Part shown: positions 44,443 to 55,264 of the stretch, in pieces | How positions within the stretch are numbered: the first letter of the stretch is position 1 | Layout of the letters: every line of letters starts with the position of its first letter | Assembly: GCA_900155495.1 (NCBI GenBank) | Contig: FTLJ01000383.1 | Coordinates: 1 to 64,000, forward strand | Reading direction: 5' to 3' | Length of the DNA stretch: 64,000 nt | Origin: Porogramme epimiltina | Taxonomy: Eukaryota > Basidiomycota > Agaricomycetes > Polyporales > Polyporaceae | Made by a program: the position numbers and the translations under genes | The notes under the pieces: model-generated | Database searches by the model: none | What the model was told of the DNA's origin: nothing | The model's input: the letters and a program-made list of their open reading frames with translations, nothing else

Positions 44443-45116
44443 TTAAAGCGAGTGCCTGCCCCGCCGAGCTTTCGCGGCCTTCACAGCCTCCGCGACCTTC
44501 GCGGCGGTCTTCCCCTCACTTTTTGCCGAGGTGGGCCACGATCGGCGCCGCGAGGAAGGAGGGGCGCGGCCCTCGTCCGCTTCCTCCCCAGGTTCATCCC
44601 CTTGATAGGGCATCCCCGTGAGGCAGAGGGCGTTTGTACACGGGCCCTTCCCAAGCCACAGTGGAGCTATTCTTGAGTTCCTGAAAGCTGCAGGCATCGC
44701 ACTCCACTGTGTTCGCCCATCGAGCGCGGACCGTCGGTATTCAGGGGGATCTTCGACCTTCGTTGATATGGTAAGACGATGCTCGTTAGCTCAGACGATG
44801 ATGGACATTATAATTTATGAATGATACCCACCTCATGTGGAAGCGGAATGCCAATACTCCGAAGTCTCCACACGAAAAGCCTAGTGCACGTCATACAAAA
44901 CCCTGGTACGGTGAACACCTTACTGTAGTACCATGGGTTCACACACGGCGGACGCGGTAGCGGGCAAGCGTAGACTAACGTGCCAGGCGAGAGTGAGGTA
45001 CCCGATGAGAGCCTGGAGGCGTCCAAGGTGCAGCACGGGTTCACGTTGATCGGGGGTTGAGTTTGCCTGTGCTTGCACTCGAGCCATTCCACAATCGGTA
45101 CTTCTAAGAGGCACAT
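44443..45116 (-). CDS. Cysteine-containing hypothetical protein, 199 aa
   Basis: Two exons (45116-44832, 44757-44443) with a 74-nt GTGGGT...CGAAG intron that contains a CTAAC branch point give 199 residues. The first exon starts MCLLEVPIVEWLECKHR and has further cysteines in NPCCTL, VYACPLPRPPCVNPWYY and PGFCMTCTRLF. The second continues EYRRSALDGRTQW, then a GPCTNALCLTG block, and ends in a Lys/Ala/Arg-rich tail. The spacing of Cys and His resembles the many small fungal proteins that open with MC... and hold several C-x-H or C-x2-C pairs, but no domain is recognised. Metal binding is a guess. It lies about 220 bases downstream of SAM50 on the same strand. The lack of stops in both exons and the branch point support it. 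Confidence 0.5.
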
Positions 45117-45339
45117 TTGGGTGGCGAGAAATATGGACAGGCGAAGGAGAACAACGGCGGGACGAAGACGAAGACTAGCGACGGGTCCTCCTTGTTGTAT
45201 CGTATATCGAGGTGAATGACTTCTTTGCACACAAAGGTCGCATGCACTTGTCGTACTAGGAGTATAAAGAATACGAAGACCACATATGTGGCGTGTATTA
45301 TAAAGAAAGGTATATTGAAATGAAGTGCACACCGAGTGA

Positions 45340-47491
45340 TCACAGGAAGTCAAGTCCGATCCCAACCTGGAAACCCTTCCGCGCTCCGTCGCTTTTGCTT
45401 GCAGTGAGCGGCACGCCGAAGTTCACCTCCACACGGACGGGATCCAGTTTGTACACGAGGCCAACTCCTGCCGAGATCGACGGTTTCGATATGCTCGAGA
45501 TCACGTTGTCTAGTAATGGGCGTGCTAATGGACACGGTTAGCAGAACCCACGAGCTATTAAGAGAGGACCTACTCTTGTCCATGACGTCAAGGCGACCTG
45601 CATTCAGGAATAGATGGGTTTTGACAGGCCAATGTGGCTTGCGCGGAATGTCGGAGATGAGACTCAGCCCTGCAGACCAAAATAGGTTGCCTCCCAAGGA
45701 ATCCGCTAGAAGATGATGAGTGGGTATTACGTCAATGCCCATGAGACTTATCACGTACCACCGTCGTGAGGTCCCATGCCGTTTTGCCTGAACAACCGCA
45801 CACTAACAGGTCCACCCAGCTGGAAGCGGTCGGAGAAACACGATTTTCCTCCGAAGTGCCACAACGCGCCCGTCCGTGCGGCTAGAGAAAGTGTCTGAGA
45901 AATGGTGGTCAGACAGAAAAACAACCTGTCTAAAGCCAAGGGACTCACGACGCCAGGTAGCAAAGATCGTGCGAACTGGCCTTGCGCCTCTGCCTTGTAA
46001 AAGGATGTATCACCGCCCGCTCCTGCAAGCTCATGGAAGAACTTGGCGTAAGACCCGCGGGTGCCTAGCAGCCGATCGTCACGCGTGTCGCGAGTCCACG
46101 AGTGGTAGACGGCCGACTTTACTGACCGGCCAGCAGCTTCACGCATGCTACAAGGTCGTCAGCCAGGCCATGTACACGGAATGCGTTCGGTGCGTACCTA
46201 ATGGATGCGGAAGGTGTGAGGTTGCTAACATGTCTCAAGACAGCTTCGTATCCGAATTCTTGAGCACCTTGCAACAATGACCCCGTCTATACGGCAGGCA
46301 CCCAGAATGTCAGCTAATCATGACACGGCAAAAGAAAATGAGCTGACCTAGCTCACCCTAACGACTGCTCGGAGACCGCGCACACCTTCGGAGCTACTTG
46401 CGAAACTCGAGTTGTCGCGTTCCAGCCCAAACAAGGAGACTTCACCACGAGTCTTCAGCGTGGAACTCAGAGGGGCAGAGAGGGACGCGTTGAATGACAT
46501 TCGCGTCTTCGTAGCGAACGAAACATTTGCCTCGAAGGTTTCGGCTCCTCCAAAGGTGTTACGAACGCGGCATGTTGCACTCTAGGACGATGAAAGTCAG
46601 TATCGAATGATAAATGGCAAAAGCCACACCGCAAAGGGCGGAGTAGGAGCAAGACGCCCTGCAATCACTACACGGAAGGCAGTATATGGGAGAACGCTCC
46701 CATGGGGTGCTACTCTGGGCGTACCGCCGAGGGCATTTGTCACAGTGCCATTCTAGACAGTTCATCATGTTGTGCGTCCCAGAGTTCAATAAAAGTGTGG
46801 GTAATAAGCGACGAACGTGCGCGTCGACTCCCCCGCAAGACGCAAAAACTCCGGCGCGAGGAAGGGAACCGATGGGACAGGAAGCTTCTAATCCGGAAAG
46901 CAAGACGGGTAGACTCACCGCTCCTCCCTCGTTGTTCCCCACCTGGGTACTCGTGTTCAGGAAGTACCGACCCCTCTCCTTCGTAAGGAAGACAACGTCC
47001 ACATCGTCCGGGCGGGCAAGCCCGTCGCGGCTCCTGTCGATGATGACCTGCACTTGGCTAAAAAGGTCGGTTTCCTCGAGTTTGCTCTTGATCTCCTTCG
47101 TCCTGCGCAACACACTCTCCAGCGTGGCGGTCTCCTCGTCCTGCCCCCGGAGGAAAGGGTCGATGATGGAGCCCAGGAAAGACTCTCGCGTCCTAGTCGC
47201 GCCACGGACGCGCACAGACGCGATGTTTATGGGAGTCGAAAGATTTTCATTGACCTATTCCAGCAGAGTCGTATTGGGGCAGGTGGAACGCGGCAGTAGC
47301 GTGGCACTTACGAGTTCCGAGAGCTGCACGAGGGCCGACTCGTACTGACCACGCAGCTTCCTGAGCTTGCGCTCCTCCCACCACTGCCGGTACTTGTCTA
47401 GGTCCACAGCATCCGGCTCCCTATCGCGCGGCGACGAGGTGTAGTGCAAAGGCGGCTGTAATGGAGGCGCCGTGGGCTCCGAGTCGGCCAT
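45340..47491 (-). CDS. SAM50: Mitochondrial outer-membrane beta-barrel insertase SAM50/TOB55
   Basis: SAM50 is the Omp85-family pore that folds beta-barrel proteins into the mitochondrial outer membrane. Several exons run from MADSEPTAPPLQPP at 47491 to ...GFQVGIGLDFL at 45340. The N-terminal POTRA-like part has NENLSTPINIASVRVRGATR, ESFLGSIIDPFL and LFSQVQVIID. Barrel strands follow: RVRNTFGGAETFEANVSFAT, TKTRMSFNASLSAPL, RDTRDDRLLGTRGSYAKF, FHELAGAGGDTSFYKAEAQG, DSLGGNLFWSAGLSLISDIP, KPHWPVKTHLFLNAGRLD and GVGLVYKLDPVRVEVNFGVP. The last strand ends with the expected aromatic/hydrophobic pattern. One intron (46582-46918, 337 nt) is far longer than the others and is free of stops in the upstream frame. 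Divergent from the MATE gene. Confidence 0.92.
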
Positions 47492-47793
47492 GGAGGATGG
47501 AGGGGTGAAGGTGAGTTGGCCAATAGCGGCCTGTCCCGCCGGGCGTTGACGGGACAATCGGCTTTTAGAAACCGATAACTACGGGATTAAGGACGGTTCT
47601 TACTGGTGAATCTAGTCCATCGGCTAATCCATGGAAGCCTATCTCTTCGGCGCTCCGGGCCGCCGGCCAAGCGCTCTTTGGCGTCTCCGCGTCTGAAATT
47701 CCCCGGACGCCCCTGCCGCCACCGTAATTTGGAGAGGGCCCGTCCGCGCTCGGACTCTGGTCAGAGGACCGACGACGTTGTTCGCCAGCGGCC
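47492..47793. promoter_or_regulatory. Bidirectional promoter SAM50 / MATE
   Basis: The ATGs of the two divergent genes are 302 bases apart, so both promoters share this GC-rich segment. No TATA box is evident. Confidence 0.55.
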
Positions 47794-50315
47794 ATGTCCT
47801 CCACCTATGTCCACTATTCAGCCCCCTCGTCCTTGCCCTCCGACTACGCCCTCCTCTCACGCTATGCAGCCGCACACGACCAGGTTGTAGAGGACTCAGA
47901 CGCCAACAGCGCTCTGCTATCTGCAGAAATCGACGACCACGACGACGCCCACGAAGAGAACGGCGTGGATATCCGAGGAGGGAACCCACGAGGCCCCCGC
48001 AGAGGCAGCTTCCAAACCTCCTACCTTGCCCCCTTCAACCCCACCATGGGACCCCTCCCTGACGAGTATGGACACCGTTCTGGCCCCAAGCCCAGCGATC
48101 CAAACGAGAACACCCCTCTGCTGGCCCCGCCCATCCCGCGCATCGAGGAAGAGTGCGATAGGGAAGACGCGTCGGACCCTCACAACTCGAGCAAGATATT
48201 CTGGGAGGAAATTGGCATTTTGACCAAGTACACCCTCCCAGTCTTCGGGTATGTCTACTCAGGCGGTTCATTATCTCCTCCTCTCATACTTACACAAACC
48301 TCGTTCAAGAACACATCTTTTCGAGTTCTCGCTCGTTATCGCGGCGGTAGTGTCCATTGGCCATCTGTCCACGACTGCGCTCGCCGCGTCCACGCTCGGG
48401 TCCATGACTGCAAGTGTCTCCGGATTTAGCATCATTCAAGGCTTCGCGAGCACGTTGGACACCATGCTACCGAGTGCTTGGACATCTTCGCAGCCTCAGC
48501 TCGTCGGCCTCTGGTCTCAGCGTATGGGTGAGTCCTGTGCTCTATAAACTCAGTGCGAGACGCCGCGGACCTACGCACGCGCCCCCGCACGTTCGTGGGG
48601 CATTGCGCCCGGTGCTCGCGACGTTCGCAAAGGTGACCGGTATACTGACGAACGTTGAACCAGCGATCGTCATGGCCGCCGCGTTAGTGGTGAGCGTTTA
48701 TATTGCGTTCGGCTTGGCACCTTCAGTGTGATGGCGGACTGACATGAGCGTCCTCCGCAGCCGATATACTTCGTGTGGTGGAGCTCGGAAAGTATCTTGC
48801 TCTTCCTCAAGCAAGAGCCCGAGGTCGCCCGTCTGGCAGCAGTTTATCTCAAATGGGCGTCGCTTGGTTTGCCTGCGTATGCTTTTAACTCCATTTCTAG
48901 GCGTTATTTCCAGTCCCAAGGTCAGTACAATATGTTTGCAAGAGGAAGTTATACTCACCATAAGATCGCTAGGCCTTTTCGCTGTCCCTACACGAATCAT
49001 CCTCGGCGTAGCACCTATCAATGCCATCCTCAACTACATTTTGGGCGAGTAAAATTGTACTTTTACCTCACACCTTGATCCTCATACCTCTTTGTCTTCA
49101 AGTGTGGGGGCCAGAACCGGTCCGCTTGGGCTTCATTGGCGCTCCGATCGCGACGGCGGTGTCGTTCAACCTTATTTCCATACTGTCTATCATATACGGC
49201 GTGTTTTACGTGCCCAAGACCGCATGGCACCCTTTGTCTATGCGTTGCTTCACGAGCCTCGGCGTCCTCGTGCAGTTGGGGTTGTCCGGTGTGGGTCAAG
49301 TTGCGAGTGAATGGTGGTCCTGGGAGCTTGTTGGGCGTGAGTAATTTCGAATCCTCATATACTAGACCGTGGGACTCACATATACATTGTGCTAGTCGCG
49401 GCCAGCCAGTGGGTATTCATACATCTCCTGTCACACAGGCACCTGACTGAATTATTGCAGGCTTGGACCGACTGCCCTGGCCACTCAATCCGTGCTTCTG
49501 GTGTCCGCGTCCACGACCTACCAGGCACCTTTCGCGCTGAGCGTGGCATCCTCCGTTCGGTGAACGCTACGTCTTCTGCTTCCTGATCGATTATCCTAAT
49601 AGATCTTCCGAATTAGTATCGGAAACCTTCTTGGAGAAGAGAACTCAAAACGCGCGGCCGTCGCCACCAGGTGCACGATTCTCATGTCGCTCGCGATTAG
49701 CACCATTTGGAGGTGGGCTGCACTCCGCCGCTCGCGAATTGCGCGCCCCGGAGTACTCACGATATTTCCCACAGCACGATGTTCTTGGTTTTCAGGGGGA
49801 AATGGGCGTACCTGTTCAACGACGATCCGGGTGAGCTCTCGCTACCAGAGCTACACCCCCAGACTAGATAGCTAATATTTTGCTTTGTCAGCTGTGGTTT
49901 CCACGGTCGCCGCTATTCTTCCCTTAGTTGCCCTGTTCCAGGTCTTTGACGGCCTCAGCGCCATCGCGGGCGGCATCCTGCGGGCCATCGGAAAGCAGTT
50001 CACTGGTGCCCTGCTCAACCTGAGCGCGTACTACGTGATCGGTGAGCAGCCCCCCTTTGATCCTCACCTCGCCCAAGTCTCACCGACATGATCGGTACCG
50101 CAGGCATCCCGTTCGGCATCTGGCTCGCGTTTTGGCACGACATGCATCTACACGGGCTCTGGATCGGCCTCACCATCTCGCTCGTCTACAGCGCCGTCGC
50201 AGGGGTGTGGATCGCCCTGCGTACGGACTGGGATCGTGAGGTGGAGAAAGTGCGCGTCCGCCTTGAGGCGGATCGCAAGCACGCGGATGCCGAGTCTGAG
50301 GTCGGCGGCCGCTAA
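47794..50315 (+). CDS. MATE efflux family transporter
   Basis: MATE proteins are twelve-helix cation-coupled efflux pumps of the plasma or vacuolar membrane. The gene opens MSSTYVHYSAPSSLPSDYAL, with a hydrophilic N-terminus of about 140 residues containing NENTPLLAPP, typical of fungal MATE proteins. Exons then carry HLFEFSLVIAAVVSIGHLST, TALAASTLGSMTASVSGFSI, GFASTLDTMLPSAW, YLKWASLGLPAYAFNSISRR, RLGFIGAPIATAVSFNLIS, GKWAYLFNDD, VVSTVAAILPLVALFQVFDG and IAGGILRAIGKQFTGALLNL. The end is a Glu/Arg/Lys-rich tail. Around ten introns are needed. One exon (after about 49781) only reads correctly if a GTGGGC...CCACAG intron is removed, which restores STMFLVFRGKW. It resembles yeast ERC1. The substrate is unknown. 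Confidence 0.88.
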
Positions 50316-50544
50316 AATGCGCGCACCGCGCGGCATGTAGACGAGAACAGGGCGAAACGGCTACGAACATCTAATGACTTACGAAAAGCTGGACTCTTGC
50401 TTCGCATCTAGTTCCCATGTTGCTTTTGTGCTTTTGATGTGGTCCCTCTTGCTCGATCTAATTGTACAGTAGCTCCTATCTGCGGTTACTACCAAGTGAT
50501 TCTTGCTCTTACGACATTTTGCATCGTTGCATGCGCTCACTGTA
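50316..50544. other. Intergenic 3' flank of the MATE gene
   Basis: No coding or RNA signal recognised. Confidence 0.5.
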
Positions 50545-50944
50545 CTACCAAATCAATTGACCTAGGGATCGTTCTCCTGGTATTGAGTGACCGAGGTGTT
50601 GTCTAGACCCTCCCAGCCGGGTAAATTCCGAGGAGCAGACGGAGGCGCTTCGAACGCTGCGATTGGGCGGCGCCGCGGCGTGTTTGACCTCTTCCATCAA
50701 TCCCTCTACATGTGGATGCATGAAAACTTTGGGCTTCGAGAGCTGCCGGGGGCCGGGATTGCTGTAACTCTTCGTCGATTCGCAGCAGCAAACGGAGCGT
50801 AGTAAGTCCACCTCGTTTCTCAGAGTTCGCAGGTGCTTGCCTTCTCACTTTCGCATCTTCCACGCGGTAGGAGCGCCACTTGGTCCGGAAGTTGATATAC
50901 TCAAATGATCCTGCATATTCGAGGTGCTCGTAGAACGGGTTAGA
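50545..50944 (-). CDS. Candidate gene fragment, unrecognised
   Basis: On the minus strand a segment at 50944-50849 reads NPFYEHLEYAGSFEYINF and then RTKWRSYRVEDAK, which looks like conserved protein. It ends at a GTGAGA donor. Joining it to 50811-50545 keeps the frame and gives a further 88 codons (VDLLRSVCCCESTKSYSNPG onward, then HPHVEGLMEEVKH) to a stop. The spacer would be only 37 nt, which is short even for a fungal intron. Further upstream on the same strand, around 51.81-51.72 kb, another coding-like exon (ARELRWKISIRTLWGWE) ends at a GTATGT donor. All of these might be exons of one gene spanning roughly 50.5-51.8 kb. I could not connect them and do not recognise the family. It may be a decayed gene. 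Confidence 0.3.
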
Positions 50945-52268
50945 ATCACAACAAGTGGTTTACAGTTTCGAACGTGGCGCTCGGGTTATGCCCGTCGTCT
51001 ATTTATATGCTCTTCCGTAAGTGCATCCGCATATCCGCGTGGCAAGCCTCAAACATACATGGACAGCCTCGCCCATAGAGAAGATCGAAGTCCCGGTGTG
51101 GCGTAGACAAGCTCGGGGTTGCGACAAGTGCTAAAACAGTCTTTCTCAGGCTCGTTAGCCCGCCGCCATCGTGTATGCTATGCAACGACCGTCGATGTCG
51201 GTCATACCAAAGCAGGTCTCTGTGGGAGCAAGCCCATCCCTAGCCAGCATTCAAACTTCCACGCGTTGCTAGTCAATATCACCGTGTCCGGACTCGAGAC
51301 TCGGCGACTGTGGGAGCGCAAAAGCAACCTTTCATTCGTTTTGCTAACTCCAAGATCCGCCGGGAGGTCCAGGTCAAATATGCATCACCACGCTACCTCT
51401 GTAGGCGCTTCCAGGAGTCGGTGATTGCGAATCATCTAACTCTCGTCCGGTCAGTACTTATAGGACCCTCGGCTACTTACTCATGCGTTTCTATTGTTGA
51501 CGCCTCTTCAGACGAAAGGGGGTAATGATTCGCACACCGCAAATGCTTTCCCCGTGAAGTCAAGTGTTCGCATTAAACCCGGTGCCACCCGTGGATTTCG
51601 CGCTTGGAAGAGAGATGAAGACAGGAGACGCGAGGGAATGCGTTTGCGCTGCGCTGACCAGGGGTGAGACAACACGGGACTGTATGGAAGGTATCACAAA
51701 CATACCTCCCATCCCCAAAGCGTCCGAATGCTGATCTTCCATCGCAGCTCGCGCGCCGCGCCGGCGGGGTCCCGCACGGGGGGCGTGCCTCGCATTCTAC
51801 GCGACCTTACCTCCGCGACCCTCGCGCCTGACGCGCGGTGACCACGGCGCGCGTGGACTAAATCGAAGGCCTTCCTATCTTCGCTAGCCCGCCGGCCCCA
51901 AGCCAACGAATCACTTGGTCGCCCCCGCGCGCGCATCTGACCGCCCAACGCGCCAGTGGGGAAACATCATGTGACTGCGCACGAGAAGCCGCCACTGCGT
52001 CGGATCCGTGAACGCAGAACCCTCGGCGTGGGGAGCGAATGCGGCGTGGAAATCCGCACGACGGATTAAGCTCGCATGCGGGCGGACATGTTCACAGGGT
52101 CTCCTACGGGTCCGGGGGGTATAGATACCAAAGCCTGTTACCGTTGCGCTTTCTCCTCAGCGTGTGCGTTCTCGCCGCCCTCGCCTCCCCGCGCTTCTTG
52201 CTCCCCCACTGCGCGCGCTCGACCTCTAGACGACGTTGCACGCCGACTTACGACCCCCTGCACACGTC
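50945..52268. other. Mostly unassigned; MFS2 promoter at the right end
   Basis: May hold upstream exons of the minus-strand candidate gene (see 50545-50944). The last few hundred bases, GC-rich, precede the MFS2 start. Nothing else is supported. Confidence 0.4.
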
Positions 52269-54760
52269 ATGGCCGAGAAGGACGCATCGAATGTGGCGAC
52301 GATGGACAAGAACGACGCAGCGCGCGACAGCGTCAACGAGGTCGAGGAGAAAGGCCGCGACCGCGCGAGCTCCCAGGCGGGCTCCGAGATCGACCTCGTC
52401 GCGTACCACGAGCACAACGCAGGTCGTCTCGTCGTCGATCCCGAGTGAGTCTGGGCGCTGCTGCTGCTATACGTTAAAGCGCGGAATTGACACTGGGCGC
52501 TCCGTAGGGAAGCAAGGATCGAATTCGGGGAGGCCGTTGCAAGCAAGCTGAAGCTCTCTCAGGATGGTACGAAGGTGCTCTGGCCACAGCCCACGGACCT
52601 CCCAGAAGACCCGCAAAACGTACGTCACACTACAAGGCACATGTGCAGGATGTTACTCACGAAACGCCTCGGCAGTGGTCGGACTTCCGCAAGAACTTCC
52701 AGCTGCTGATCGTGACTATGGCCGCCATAGTCCCTGACTTCGACTCTGGTATAGGTGAGTTTCCAACTGACAGGAACCACGATGTTCGGTCAAAACGCTG
52801 ACGGTATACACAGGCATTTCCGACATTTTCGCCCTTGCGGAAACTTACAACACGACCACGGGCGTCATCAACAACCTGACGTCGAAGTGAGTGTCCCCTG
52901 GTGTAATAATGGCCCAGCTATATTCTGACAGCTTCTATCCGCCGCAGCTGGAGCATCTTCCTGCTTGGTGTGTAGATTCCGCTGCGGGGAAGCGAGAAGC
53001 ATTGTGCTAACGAATCGGACAGGATGGGGTGGTATCTTCGCCGTGATGTTGATGCGTCGGCTCGGTCGTCTTCCCATCCTATTCTGGTCGCAGGTTCTTG
53101 CAATGGGATGGCTGATTGGCTGCACCTTCGCACCCAACCTCAAGACTTTCACTGGTAAACTCATAGTAGAGCTCGTGCACCTGATACTCAACAAGACCTT
53201 CGACAGCGATGCGATGCTTGAACGGATTCTTTGCGACATGTCCTCAAGTCACCGTACGTTGGCCAGCTGTGACTATTCTTTTTAACCTTAAACTTACCCG
53301 ATTACCTAGGGTCTCTTCATCGTGACGGACCTCTTCCCGTTCCACCTTCAAGCTCGAAAGGTGGGTCCTGTATCCTATTGAGTTGGAGCGTACTAATGTC
53401 ATGAATGCAGTTGAACTTGTGGACTATGGGCTTCATCATCTCGCCCTTCCTCTCGCCCTTCATGATGGGTTTCATTGTCGCCCGTATCAGGTATGTAGTT
53501 CTCCTTCTCTTGAGTGTACCGCGCTCTGAAGCAGCCCCGTAGCTTCCGCTGGACATATGGCATTGGATCAATATACAGCCTGATCGTCGTGCTAATGATC
53601 GCCTTCTTCGGCGAAGAGACGTACGTCATGTGGAACGTTCTCCCTCGATGTAGCACCACTGACGAATTTACAGAATATTCGACCGCAAGCTCGCCAACCC
53701 ATTGCCGATCCCGAGGCCGAAGTCTGCGCTGCGTTACCGCATTGAGACCCTAGTCGGCATCACTGGCTCCCGGATGATGAAGTACCGCAACACCTGGGCC
53801 GACGCCGTATTCCCCATCTTCAACGTTGTTTGGAGGCCGCACTTGCTTTCCATCCTTGTGTTCGAGGGTGTCCTCTTCGGATTTAGCATTGGTATCAATG
53901 TACGTATACCCATTTTTGTGGACATTGTTTATAGTGCTGATCAGGGGATTAACAGGTCACCAACGCCGTCTTCCTTGGGACCCCGGCTCCTGTAGGCTAC
54001 GGATTCTCCCAGTTCGGGATCGCTGGGGCTTACGGTACACCAATTGTATGTTTGTTTCAAAGACTTTCCATGATAAAGACTCATCACGATATCATATAGG
54101 TTGCTGTCTTGGTCGGAGAGGTGCTCGGCCGTTACTTCAACGACTGGGTTATGAATCTCTCTATTAGAAGGAACAACGGTGTTTTCATTGCAGAAAACCG
54201 TCTCTGGTACGTCTGTGCTCGTATAGTTCGCTAGAAAAACGTAATGCTCACCCATACGCTGATTACTAGGACTTGCTACATTGCTATCCCTCTCTACATA
54301 TGCGGCTTCGTCGTCCTAGGCGCTTCATTCCAAAAGCACCTCAGTGTCGGGGCCCTTGTCATGGGTTGGGGTATTGCCGAGGTAGCTGTCATGATCAACA
54401 CCGTTGCGGTCTGTGAGTACTGCTGTCTTGACTTACTATAGACAGTCGTCACTGAACGTCGAACCTAGATGCGTACTGTAACGACTGCTTCCCTCGCCAC
54501 CAAGGCGAGATCTCGGGGCTCGTCAACTTGGCCCGGACGCTTGGAGGTTTCTCCGTCGCGTACTTCCAGGTCCCATGGGCGACAAAGAACGGCGCACTGC
54601 AGACGTTTGGCGTCGAAGCTGCGATCGTTACGGGCCTCTTTTTCCTCATTGTACCAATGCTTCAGATCAAGGGCCCCTCTCTCCGAGTAAGTTCCATCTT
54701 CACTTGTAGTGTCATCTAGGCGGACACTAATACGATGATTAGAAACGCTATTCACTGTGA
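52269..54760 (+). CDS. MFS transporter 2 (DHA1-like general substrate family)
   Basis: A twelve-helix major facilitator, paralogous to the gene at 20.1-22.9 kb. About 16 short introns run from MAEKDASNVATMDKNDAARD at 52269 to the terminal KRYSL at 54760. Landmarks: HNAGRLVVDPE, DGTKVLWPQPTDLPEDPQN, LLIVTMAAIVPDFDSGIG, ISDIFALAETYNTTTGVINN, WSIFLLGWGG, RRLGRLPILFWSQ (MFS loop motif), AMRCLNGFFATCPQVT, GLFIVTDLFPFHLQARK, WTYGIGSIYSLIVVLMI, VGITGSRMMKYRNTW, GYGFSQFGIAGAYGTPI, IRRNNGVFIAENRLW, CYIAIPLYICGFVVLGASFQ and YCNDCFPRHQGEISGLVNL. Removing the introns leaves an intact frame. The substrate is unknown. Strong similarity and shared intron positions with MFS1 indicate an old duplication. Confidence 0.88.
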
Positions 54761-55264
54761 AAACCGGGGGTTTCTGACAGGCTTGAGAAAGTTGTTTACT
54801 ACTAGTCTACGCCGTGAAGTTTACGATCCTATGTCCCGACGATATGGTGGAATTCTGGTCACCTCTTTGACGCCTACGTGTACATTATTCCACAGTGCTG
54901 TTAAATTGTTATCTCTATAGTTGCTTTGTGAAGGTATGCTTGATCATGGGTGAAGCGCCCGAGGCATAGCTGTATTCCGACTTCTTCGGAGCAATGACGT
55001 TGGAAGCGAGTGGCTACTAACACGGTGTTCAGCCACTTGCACCTCTTCCCCTATACTCAATCGCGTTTGTCGAGATCTCCTCCCTCTCTCAAGGTTCTTC
55101 ACGCACTGTCCCAGCACGAACATTCTGTGCACCATCGTCCGTAAACGAAGCTATCCCCCAACTTCTGGTCACAAGTTAGGCCAACTTGCCTATCCCGACT
55201 CTCCACCTGCACTTCGAACGATCGTGTCACGTCCGGCTGGGTAGTGGAGGAGCGTGGTGGTACA
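54761..55264. other. Intergenic between MFS2 and SIN1
   Basis: 3' flank of MFS2 and promoter of SIN1; no other feature seen. Confidence 0.5.
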
